Shown here piece by piece: positions 49,887 through 58,023 of a stretch of 64,000 nucleotides of DNA. The DNA lies in NCBI GenBank assembly GCA_045106235.1, contig JBGCEJ010000006.1:124001-188000 (forward strand). Reading direction: 5' to 3'. Below the pieces are notes generated by a model that did not search any database, had not been told where the DNA came from, and worked only from the letters and a program-made list of their open reading frames with translations. Numbering within the stretch: position 1 is the stretch's first letter; the number at the start of each line of letters is the position of its first letter. This DNA comes from UBA4427 sp045106235 (lineage in GTDB: Bacteria; Myxococcota_A; UBA9160; UBA4427). A program made the translations under genes and the position numbers.

Positions 49887-52466
49887 ATGTCGTCAGCGAA
49901 CTTGGTGCGGACCCTCTTGGCTTTGGTTTGCGCGGTCGCCCTTGGGGCGTGTGCGGATGGAGGCGGGGGATCGCCCGCGGATGCCGATTTCGACGGGATT
50001 GCGGATGCGCTCGATGTCTGTCAGGACACACCGGATGCGGGGCAAGCCGATTTTGATCTCGATGGGATCGGTGATGCCTGTGACGATTCGGATGGCGACG
50101 GCGTCTTCGATGATCTCGACAATTGCCGTGAAGAACCCAATGAAGATCAGGCTGATCTGGACGGAGACGGGGAGGGCGAGGTCTGCGGCGATGTGGATCT
50201 CGATGGCGTGGTCGATGCGGATGATAACTGCCGAATAGAGGCCAACGCCGACCAAGCCGATTTCGATTCGGACGGAGACGGGGATGTATGCGATGACAGC
50301 GACGGCGACGCGGTCTTCGACAGCGTTGATAACTGCCGCGTTCATCCGAATCCCGGGCAGGCCGACTTCGACTTAGATCGAGAGGGCGATGCCTGCGATG
50401 ATCAGGACAGAGACGGCGTTTTTGATGCCGTCGATAATTGCCGCTTCGTTTCAAATGCGAGCCAGGCCGACTTTGACTCGGATGCGCTGGGAGATGCTTG
50501 CGACAATTCGGACGGGGATGCGCGGCTCGATGCTTTCGATAATTGCCCAGCGCAGGCGAATCCGGATCAGAACGATCGCGACGGGGATGGTCTAGGGGAC
50601 GTCTGCGACGACACAGACATGGATGCGCTTTTCGATCCCGATGACAATTGTCCTGACGACGCCAATCCAGGCCAGCTTGACCTGGACGCCGATGGACTCG
50701 GAGACGCATGCGACCTGGATCTTGACGGCGACGGGTCTGTGAACGAGGAGGACAATTGTCCCGCCGCAGCCAATCCGGTCCAACATGATCTTGATGGCGA
50801 CGGCATGGGCGACGTATGTGATGGGGATCTCGACGGGGATCTGATTGCAAATGAGGTCGACAATTGCCGCTATCGGCCCAACGAGGATCAGCGTAATACG
50901 CGCGGCGGCGCGGAGGGGGATCTCTGTGAGGCCGTTGAGGTTGCAACCTCGGCAACCATCACGCTCGCTGCGGACAATCGGGTAGTGGGCTTTGAGGCGA
51001 GTCCTTCCCGAGGTTTGTTTAGTGCCGCTCTCGATGGTTCCGGTCAACGGAATCTGTTCTCGCTGCCGGCAGGCTACGATTTTGGGATTGCTTTTGATGA
51101 CGTGAAGGAGGGAGGCGAGCGGGTCCTCGTGACGCGAGTGAGGCAATCCGACGGCAGCATGGCCGTCTTGTCCATTCCGACATCGGGTGTCGCGCAGAAT
51201 GCGACCATTCTCCCGGATCGTCTCGACGATCTCTATTCGGCGAGTGTGAGTGGGTTCTCACCGGACGGCTCGCTCGCGCGGCTTAGCTTTCGTCGCTGTG
51301 AGGACTGTGATCTGACCTTTCGTGTGGTGCCGCTGAGTGGCGGGGAAGGGGGAGATATCGATGCCCCGTACGGAAACGACTATTCGCCGAATGGCTCTCG
51401 GATTGTTTTTTCTGAACCCGATCCAGACTTAGACGTCCACCGATTGATCTCCGCGGATCCCGACGGCGGTAATCGGTCGATTCTGTTTACGTCGCGTGTC
51501 GGATACCGAGCTTGGCCGGCAGGGGTGGGAACCCCGAGCCGTTTTGCAGCACGGGGCAGGGAAGCCTACGTGGATGGGCCTTCGCCGAAGATGGTTGTGA
51601 CGGAGTACTCCGATAGCGCACCGGCCTTGAGGACCGATCTCTATTCTGTGCCGGTCGGGGATGGGGTTTCGCGCTGTCTCACCTGTGCGTTGCCAAGAGG
51701 TTTCCTCGATTCCGCGGCGACGCTCACGCCTGACGGCCAGCATGTCGTCTATTTTCGAGTGAATCCCGACATACAGCAGATCGTGTCCGTGCCCGCGAGC
51801 AATGAGATTCGAAGTCAGAACCTCGATACAGGGGAGGAGCACGTGATTGGATTAATGAGAGGAAACCTGGGGGCAGGCTCGCTGCCGATTACTCGTGATT
51901 CGCGTTACATGCTTCACATCGTGACGGTCGCCGATGCCGTGACCGGTGAATACCGAGGGACGCTACGGGCTGCTGCGATTGATGGGTCGGGGGTTTTTGT
52001 GATCGAGGATCCGCTCGCGAACCAATCTCGGATCGAGCATTTTGAAGAACTCCCAAACGGCCGCATCTTGTTCATCGTATCTTCGGGGCGTTCATACCCG
52101 GAAGCGCATGTCACCGATCTCTATGTCGCAAACGTCGATGGTTCGGAGCGCATTCGTCTCACGCCGCGCCATTCCGGAGCTGGGTTTCGTCGACAGCGAT
52201 GGTTGCAGGTGTGGCGCTATCCGTATGATGCGTCGTCGTTCAAAATTTCGCCGGATGGGAAATGGGTCGCCCTCGCAGGGAAGTTTGATGAGGCCGAGAC
52301 GAATGGCGTCTATCTCGCTCGAACGGATGGAAGTGAATTCGGAAGGGTTGGCCCTTCGACTGAGGACTTCTGGACAGAAAAAGCGGATATGCTCTTCTCG
52401 CCTAACGGCCAGAGTCTTGTTGTGCACGTCGATGGCGAGACCGCCTTTTCATTCTCGCTTGAGTAA
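49887..52466 (+). CDS. lipoprotein with thrombospondin type 3 repeats and a PD40-type propeller
   Basis: 859 residues. LLALVCAVALGACADGGGG is a lipoprotein signal with lipobox GAC. Residues ~32-340 hold nine calcium-binding type 3 repeats with the pattern DNCxxxxNxxQxDxDxDGxGDxCD. The C-terminal ~500 residues are TolB/PD40-like propeller blades (FSPDGSLARLSF, DYSPNGSRIVF, LTPDGQHVVYF, ISPDGKWVALAG). The upstream site GAGGAG is strong. Probably anchored in the outer membrane and calcium-stiffened. It overlaps the gene at 52402 tail to tail by 65 bp. Confidence 0.88.
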   Translation: MSSANLVRTLLALVCAVALGACADGGGGSPADADFDGIADALDVCQDTPDAGQADFDLDGIGDACDDSDGDGVFDDLDNCREEPNEDQADLDGDGEGEVCGDVDLDGVVDADDNCRIEANADQADFDSDGDGDVCDDSDGDAVFDSVDNCRVHPNPGQADFDLDREGDACDDQDRDGVFDAVDNCRFVSNASQADFDSDALGDACDNSDGDARLDAFDNCPAQANPDQNDRDGDGLGDVCDDTDMDALFDPDDNCPDDANPGQLDLDADGLGDACDLDLDGDGSVNEEDNCPAAANPVQHDLDGDGMGDVCDGDLDGDLIANEVDNCRYRPNEDQRNTRGGAEGDLCEAVEVATSATITLAADNRVVGFEASPSRGLFSAALDGSGQRNLFSLPAGYDFGIAFDDVKEGGERVLVTRVRQSDGSMAVLSIPTSGVAQNATILPDRLDDLYSASVSGFSPDGSLARLSFRRCEDCDLTFRVVPLSGGEGGDIDAPYGNDYSPNGSRIVFSEPDPDLDVHRLISADPDGGNRSILFTSRVGYRAWPAGVGTPSRFAARGREAYVDGPSPKMVVTEYSDSAPALRTDLYSVPVGDGVSRCLTCALPRGFLDSAATLTPDGQHVVYFRVNPDIQQIVSVPASNEIRSQNLDTGEEHVIGLMRGNLGAGSLPITRDSRYMLHIVTVADAVTGEYRGTLRAAAIDGSGVFVIEDPLANQSRIEHFEELPNGRILFIVSSGRSYPEAHVTDLYVANVDGSERIRLTPRHSGAGFRRQRWLQVWRYPYDASSFKISPDGKWVALAGKFDEAETNGVYLARTDGSEFGRVGPSTEDFWTEKADMLFSPNGQSLVVHVDGETAFSFSLE
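49990..50910. repeat. ~100-bp imperfect tandem repeats coding thrombospondin type 3 units
   Basis: Nine units, each with a gacaattgcc-like (DNC) core and GAT/GAC-rich flanks. They explain the long antisense open frame in this stretch. Confidence 0.8.
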
Positions 52467-53940
52467 CGCTGGTGGCGACGAGGGCCACTCCTAGGATCCC
52501 GAACCCGATCAATCGCATACTTGGGACGGCAGCAGGCGGAAGTAGGGCGGCGTCTGGGTGAATCAGGATGCTCATCGAGGACGGGGAGCCCTGGTTATTC
52601 GTGAGGACGATGCTGCCTGGGACGTACTCGAGGAGCTCGGAGATGTCGAGAATTCCAGTCGACTCCGCGCTGACGGTCGTGCTCGCGATTCGGATGGGAT
52701 TGCTTCCGTCGGGTTCGATTTGCCAGATTTCGCCGCTTGAGTTGTCTTCATTCACGAAGATGAGTCCGTCCGGATAGAACGTCGGTCCAAGCGTGGTGGT
52801 GTTCGTCCAGTCGACGTTGTCGGGCGCGTTGAGGCTGTTGATGCCTCCGCTTGTGTCGGAGATCTTGGTGACGCTGAAGTCCGAAGCGGCGTCATCGAAT
52901 GCGGGACTGAACACCAGATTGAAGTCGAAGGAAAAGACGCCGGATGTCTGGTCGCCGAGAACAGTTTGGGTCGGGTTGCTCGGGCTCGTGTCGACGTCTT
53001 CAAGCTTGCCTGAGGTGAGTCCGCCCGCGAGGGAGGTGTCGAAGTTACCGCTATTTGTGTTGCCGACTGTGGGATAGGCCGCGTTGAGGTAGTACCAGCT
53101 GCCGTACGCCAGGCCGTTTCGGGCGAGATAGCTGCTTGCTGCTGCGCCGCTCGCGTCCTTTCCTTTCTCGCCGATGTAGAGCTGAAGCGTTTGGCTGCCA
53201 CCATCGGGGGAAAGGAGGAGGGCGATATGAGATGTCTCTCCTGTGTCGAGGAGCGCGGCGTTCTCCCAGGAGTCGAAGGGGATTCCGCCGGTTCCCCCGG
53301 CCGCGCTTCCGGCCGTACCGCTCAGGAGGTAGAGATCGCGGTTCAGACTGTCGATTGCAAAGAGGCGGTCGGATCCAAATTCTTCGCCCGTGATATAGGT
53401 CTCATCGACGAAGCCTCGATCTGGGCCGAAAGTGTTGGGCGGGTAGGATTGTCCGGAGCAGAATCGGTTGAAGCTCGTGTTGCTTGTGTTCGAAGTGTTC
53501 GTCCAAGTCGCTCCGCCGTCATCGCTCCAGCGGTCATAGGCTTGACGGGCGGAAACGACGAAGCGGCCACCGCCTGTACTCCCGGCGGAAATCATCTGGC
53601 TGAGGGCCGTTTCGAGCGCGGAAATATCGAGGTTGACCTCGCTGATCGCGGCGTCGCCGATTTCGTGATTCACCTGAACGCGCAGCGTATTCGAATCGGC
53701 GATCCAGGCTCCCATCCCATCGAAGGTGGGTGGCATCGCGTAGGCGAATCCGTCTCCCGTTGGATCATCGCCTGAGGTGATAACTTCGAATGCGATCCAG
53801 CCGTTATCGGGGAGGACGCGGAGGGTCCCGCCATCGAGTGCAAGCGCGGGGCGTACTGCGATCTGGAAAGAGCCGACGAGTGCAAGCATCAGGCAGATAG
53901 CGTCGGTGCTGCGGAGGAGGCGCAAGCGTTGAGTCTGCAT
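52402..53940 (-). CDS. PhoX/DUF839-like exported protein with PEP-like C-terminal anchor
   Basis: About 512 residues from ATG 53940 (AAGGA upstream). A signal peptide ends near SFQIAVRPALA. The body has segments like PhoX-type (DUF839) propeller enzymes: FDGMGAWIADSNTLRVQVNHE, DRGFVDETYITGEEFGSDRLFAID, TFYPDGLIFVNEDNSSGEIWQIEPDG. The last part, AAVPSMRLIGFGILGVALVATSVTQARMKRRSRHRR, has motif, helix and basic tail in PEP/IPTL-CTERM order, but PSM replaces PEP. Its last 65 bp overlap the 3' end of the convergent repeat lipoprotein gene. Confidence 0.72.
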   Translation of the reverse strand: MQTQRLRLLRSTDAICLMLALVGSFQIAVRPALALDGGTLRVLPDNGWIAFEVITSGDDPTGDGFAYAMPPTFDGMGAWIADSNTLRVQVNHEIGDAAISEVNLDISALETALSQMISAGSTGGGRFVVSARQAYDRWSDDGGATWTNTSNTSNTSFNRFCSGQSYPPNTFGPDRGFVDETYITGEEFGSDRLFAIDSLNRDLYLLSGTAGSAAGGTGGIPFDSWENAALLDTGETSHIALLLSPDGGSQTLQLYIGEKGKDASGAAASSYLARNGLAYGSWYYLNAAYPTVGNTNSGNFDTSLAGGLTSGKLEDVDTSPSNPTQTVLGDQTSGVFSFDFNLVFSPAFDDAASDFSVTKISDTSGGINSLNAPDNVDWTNTTTLGPTFYPDGLIFVNEDNSSGEIWQIEPDGSNPIRIASTTVSAESTGILDISELLEYVPGSIVLTNNQGSPSSMSILIHPDAALLPPAAVPSMRLIGFGILGVALVATSVTQARMKRRSRHRRAQQDSGR

Positions 53941-54085
53941 TCTGGATCCTTGTGAACCTGATCGGATGGTAAGCAGGGGGCCGATCGTCTGGGGACGCCG
54001 GAAGCCTAGAGAAGACGGCGCCGGCCGCACAGGTCGTCTGCTGCTGCACGGACTCCGCCTTTCGGAAAAGAAACGGAAATCAGGC

Positions 54086-54898
54086 TTAGTAAAACGCGCG
54101 AAGCGAAGCGATCTGATTGTCGCCGTCTAGCCGCACGGCATAAATCACATCCATACCCGTAGAGGGCGGCTGGTTCGCGAAACCGGCGCGCACATGCGCA
54201 GCTTGTTCGTCGCCGCCCAGTAGGACAGGACCGATGCGCTCAATCCGGAGGGGGCCATTCGTTTTGTGTGTTTTCGCGTAGAAGGCGCGGATGGATTCGG
54301 CGCCGCGCAGGGGAGGGGTGCCGACCGGATCTTCAAGCGTTGCGTCGGTTGCGAAAAGAGAGAGAACCTCGTCGAGATTATTGTTTGCGTGTGCGCGGAG
54401 GTAGCGATCGAGGATCTCATCGGACGGAGTCGGAGCTGCGGGCGGGTCGGAGAGCGCCAAAGAGTCAACCGGAGCCAACGAGGCAAGGTCGGTAGAGGTG
54501 GGCTCAGCCAGGAGACGGGGCAAAAAGAAGAGCGGCCAGATCACGAGCAGCGCATTGCTCACGAACCATGTGGGTTCATACTCGCTCTTCAAGATCCAGT
54601 AGCTGACGGCCATCCCGCCCGCCGCCATCGTGAGGGTGAGGGAAACAATCGCAAGCCCACGCCAGCGCACATCGCCGTGGCGACCCGCCGCCACCGCCCT
54701 CAGTCCGAAATACGAAAATGCCAGGTCCATCGGCAGGAATGACCAATTCCAGGCGATGACATCTGGACGGTCGTAATTCGCGTACATCCACGAGGGCGGG
54801 ATTTCGAGGAAGCCAAGTTGTGAAAGAGCCGCCACGAGCCAGTAGGCCAGAAAAGCGAAATCGGTCACAGTCAGGGCGACGACGAGAGATCGGGGCAT
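54086..54898 (-). CDS. DUF5360-like membrane domain fused to a SnoaL-like domain
   Basis: 270 residues from ATG 54898. Residues 1-~135 are four membrane helices resembling the YvaD/DUF5360 family (FLAYWLVAALSQLGFLEIPPSWMYANYDRPDVIAWNWSFLPMDLAFS). Residues ~160-270 are an NTF2/SnoaL domain with RYLRAHANNNLDEVLSLFATDATLEDPVGTPPLRGAESIRAFY, a ketosteroid-isomerase-like sequence with a hydrophobic pocket. The two parts are joined by a Ser/Pro/Ala linker. It follows the gene at 54948 on the same strand. Function unknown. Confidence 0.7.
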   Translation of the reverse strand: MPRSLVVALTVTDFAFLAYWLVAALSQLGFLEIPPSWMYANYDRPDVIAWNWSFLPMDLAFSYFGLRAVAAGRHGDVRWRGLAIVSLTLTMAAGGMAVSYWILKSEYEPTWFVSNALLVIWPLFFLPRLLAEPTSTDLASLAPVDSLALSDPPAAPTPSDEILDRYLRAHANNNLDEVLSLFATDATLEDPVGTPPLRGAESIRAFYAKTHKTNGPLRIERIGPVLLGGDEQAAHVRAGFANQPPSTGMDVIYAVRLDGDNQIASLRAFY

Positions 54899-54947
54899 GG
54901 GGCGAGCGAGGTGCTCCTTTGTTTGTGCGGGCTCTGGGGGCGATCGG

Positions 54948-56066
54948 TTAGGGCGCGACGGCATCCATCGTTTCGAAGCCGTACGGATGGTAGATCCCCG
55001 CAACCACGTTCTCATGCATGCCGTACCCAATTTCTCCCGTCGAGAGTTCCCATCGGCAGAGCATTTCGTTGAGGCCTTGGACTTCGGCGAACTGGGCGGG
55101 GTCCGTGAGATCCCAAACGAGGCCCTCTACCTTGAGGGGCCCCTGGTAGTGGCCGATACCCCATTCCTCGCTGCCGCGGTAGCCCGACCCGCCCAAGAGA
55201 TAGTTTGTTCGCAAGGGGGTTCCGACAACACGCAGGTCGGTATGAGCGAAGGTGAGGATCGTCTGGGCGATCTCCCGCGTGCCGCTCTTGAAGGTGATCT
55301 CGTGTTTCGGGCTGCCTAGATGGATGATCGGTTCGTCGGAGCCGATCTTCGGGACTTTGACTGCTTCTTCCATGGCCCGATTGCCGTGGGCATCTTCATC
55401 GAAATACACCTTGATCATGTAGTCGTCGAATTGCATCGGGATCCAGTTATGAAAATGCCCGAATTCGCCCTGGGGCCGATACTTCGCGAGGATTCCCGGC
55501 GGTTCCGGTTCACCTGTGTTAGGCCGGACGCCCCAGGAATGATCCCGAGCGCCTTTCCATTTTTCGGGGGTGACGTCGAAGGTCTTGCCGTCGACTCGGA
55601 TCTGGCCTTCCCATGTGCCGACCTGGGCGAAGCGCGTCGTATGTTCCGTAAGTCGGTTGCCCAGGCGCCGGTAGGTCACAGGTTCTTCGAGGGCGGGGAC
55701 GAACCCGTTCCAGGTGAGATCGAAGTCGAGGTTCCATTCGTTCGGCGCGCAGGTGACCCGCAGCGTCTGTAGCCCCTCAAGGACCTCGACGCCGAAGGGG
55801 CCGACCGTGGTATTCATTCGGTCGTGTCCGAGTTCGCGAGACGCGCGGACACAATAATGTTTCTCACCTACGGAGATCGTCACGAACGCGTCGGTCACGC
55901 CCAGGTTGGGGTACTGCCCCATGCCCGTGATCAGGAAAATCTCGTCGCTGGAAGAATGACAGTTGAAATAGTAGCGATCGTAGAAGGCGCGATCGCCGGT
56001 ATAGACATGGTCGAAGGTTTCGGGGGTTTGATGGGCGAGGAAATCGTCCATGGGACCAAGCGGCAT
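54948..56066 (-). CDS. conserved protein, AttH/CrtC-like two-domain type
   Basis: 372 residues with GGAGATAAAC before the ATG. The pattern GDRAFYDRYYFNCHSSSDEIFLITGMGQYPNLGVTDAFVTI, then WEGQIRVDGKTFDVTPEKWKGARDHSWGVRP, is typical of large uncharacterised proteins common in actinobacteria and marine Proteobacteria, with two lipocalin-like halves related to AttH/hydroxyneurosporene synthase. They often sit near genes for steroid or terpenoid breakdown. No catalytic assignment. Possibly in an operon with the fusion gene that follows. Confidence 0.6.
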   Translation of the reverse strand: MPLGPMDDFLAHQTPETFDHVYTGDRAFYDRYYFNCHSSSDEIFLITGMGQYPNLGVTDAFVTISVGEKHYCVRASRELGHDRMNTTVGPFGVEVLEGLQTLRVTCAPNEWNLDFDLTWNGFVPALEEPVTYRRLGNRLTEHTTRFAQVGTWEGQIRVDGKTFDVTPEKWKGARDHSWGVRPNTGEPEPPGILAKYRPQGEFGHFHNWIPMQFDDYMIKVYFDEDAHGNRAMEEAVKVPKIGSDEPIIHLGSPKHEITFKSGTREIAQTILTFAHTDLRVVGTPLRTNYLLGGSGYRGSEEWGIGHYQGPLKVEGLVWDLTDPAQFAEVQGLNEMLCRWELSTGEIGYGMHENVVAGIYHPYGFETMDAVAP

Positions 56067-56150
56067 GTTTATCTCCAGTGGGGTTCACCCAAGAGGGTGG
56101 CCCATCTGGAAGCCATTTTGTAGGCGGACTTTCGCTTCGAAGAGCGCCTT

Positions 56151-57863
56151 CTAGGCAGCGGTCGCATCCGCGTTGTTGCGGATGACCTGGCCCGCCCGTT
56201 CGCCGGTCAGCTCGCCTTCGGAGACGATGATGCTGCCGTTGCAGATCGTGGCGCGGTAGCCCTTGGCCTTCTGAATCAGGCGCGAGACGCCGTTCGGGAA
56301 GTCATCGACGAGCTGGGGTTGTTCTTCGATGACCTCGTCGACGTTGATGACGTTGATATCCGCCCGCATACCGACGGCGAGCGTGCCACGGTCCTGGAAG
56401 CCGAGGATACGCGCCTGGGCGCTGGTGAGCAGTCGAATGGTTTCGGGGAGACTGAATGTGCCTCGTTCGCGATGCCAATGAGAAAGCATGAAGGTCGGCC
56501 AGCCAGAGTCAATGATCTGGGTCAGATGGGCGCCCGCGTCACCTAGGCTTGGTAAAACCCAATCGTTCTGAAGGAATTCTTCCACCGCCGCGTAGTCATG
56601 GTTGAAGAACCGAACATGGAAGAGGGCTTGGCCGTCGGACTCGAGCATAAAGCGCATCCAGGTCTCGACCGGATGTTCGCCGGCGGCCTTTGCGAGCTCG
56701 GGGAGACTCTCGGACCGCTCCTTGGTGTAATGCGGCGTATCGCCATCGCCGAGCCAGTAGAAGTTCGGGGCAAACATCCCGACGGTCTTTGCGCCTTTGG
56801 CTTCTTCGACGAGGTTTGCGCGCGTCTGATCGTCGCGGATCGCGGCGAGCCGTTCCTCGAAAGGCATCGCAACGAGCTGCTTCCACGCGGGTGTCATCGA
56901 GCCGGGTATGAATTCATCCGGAGGCATCACCATGATATTCGTTTTCAGGCCGGACAAGAAGCCGCCGGAACGAGGGAGCGTGAGGGCGGTGACGTCGAGG
57001 CCGTCAGCTCGCATGCCTTCGATATGATCGACGTAGGCGTTAGGCTTGCCGTCGGCGCCGGGCACGTGTGGTGCCGTAAAGATCGCGCGGGTCTGCGCGG
57101 CCGTTGCCTGCGCGCGCAGAAGCTCCATCTCTGATTCGAAGCGGGTGTATTCGAAAACGTTCTGGACAAGGCCGTTGTTTTCGCCGGCCGCCTTCGCGAT
57201 CGCGACCATCTCTTCAGTCTTGGCGAAGGTGCCGGGAATCGATCGGCCATCGGGCATGCGATGCGCCAAAAGCCGGCTACTCGAGAAGCCGATGGCGCCT
57301 TCCGCAACGGATTTTCCAACGAGTTCTGCCATCTCCTTGATCTCGTCCGGCGTGGGTTCTTCATCGACCCCGCGCTCGCCCATCACGTAAGTTCGGATCG
57401 CGCAGTGCCCGACGAGACCCAGGACATTGATCGCCGGGGCGAGGCGTTCCAAGGAGTCGAGGTATTCACCGTAACTTTCCCAGTCCCAGGGGAGGCCCTC
57501 GAGGATGGCGGCCTTGGGAATATCCTCGACGGATTCCATCATGCCCGCCAGTACGTCGCGGTCCTGTGGTTTACAGGGAGCGAAGGTCACGCCGCAATTC
57601 CCGAGGAGTGCCGTCGTTACGCCGTGCCACACCACTGGGGTGAGGGCCGGGTCCCAGCCCGCTTGTGCATCGAGATGGGTGTGAAGGTCGATGAAGCCGG
57701 GCGTGACCGCATGGCCTTCGGCGTCGATTTCACGGGCGGCGCTGTCCTTAACGTCGCCGATGGCCACGATCGTGTCGCCGTCGACCGCCACGTCCGCGAT
57801 GAAGGGCTCGCCGCCGGTTCCGTCTACGACGAGTCCTCTTCGGATGATTAGATCGTGGCTCAT
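56151..57863 (-). CDS. amidohydrolase, N-acyl-D-amino-acid deacylase family
   Basis: 570 residues from ATG 57863 with GGAGC upstream (the frame opens at 57893). Motifs: VTPGFIDLHTHLDAQ for the first metal pair, GHCAIR, GNCGVTFAPC (Cys of the D-aminoacylase site), a C-terminal LPSLGDAGAHL and GTLAVGMRADINVINVDEV. The family removes the acyl group from N-acyl-D-amino acids or related amides in the cytoplasm. The same type is abundant in marine heterotrophs, and its natural substrates are mostly unproven. Confidence 0.9.
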   Translation of the reverse strand: MSHDLIIRRGLVVDGTGGEPFIADVAVDGDTIVAIGDVKDSAAREIDAEGHAVTPGFIDLHTHLDAQAGWDPALTPVVWHGVTTALLGNCGVTFAPCKPQDRDVLAGMMESVEDIPKAAILEGLPWDWESYGEYLDSLERLAPAINVLGLVGHCAIRTYVMGERGVDEEPTPDEIKEMAELVGKSVAEGAIGFSSSRLLAHRMPDGRSIPGTFAKTEEMVAIAKAAGENNGLVQNVFEYTRFESEMELLRAQATAAQTRAIFTAPHVPGADGKPNAYVDHIEGMRADGLDVTALTLPRSGGFLSGLKTNIMVMPPDEFIPGSMTPAWKQLVAMPFEERLAAIRDDQTRANLVEEAKGAKTVGMFAPNFYWLGDGDTPHYTKERSESLPELAKAAGEHPVETWMRFMLESDGQALFHVRFFNHDYAAVEEFLQNDWVLPSLGDAGAHLTQIIDSGWPTFMLSHWHRERGTFSLPETIRLLTSAQARILGFQDRGTLAVGMRADINVINVDEVIEEQPQLVDDFPNGVSRLIQKAKGYRATICNGSIIVSEGELTGERAGQVIRNNADATAA

Positions 57864-58023
57864 TTTGCTGCTCCTTGTGGCGGTGATGGTCACGGGGATG
57901 GCGGGCTATGGGGAGGGTGAGTGTAGTGTTTCTCGCGCGTAAGGACTGACGAGGAGTCAGGCTTGATGCGGGTCGGGCCCGATGTACCTGAAGGGCCTAT
58001 CTTTGGCACTCTGAGGAGGTTTT

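Noticed and set aside
49885..50955. 356-codon minus-strand frame, very rich in Arg, His and Pro
   Set aside because: It is the antisense of the thrombospondin-type repeats; the periodic codons keep the opposite strand open.
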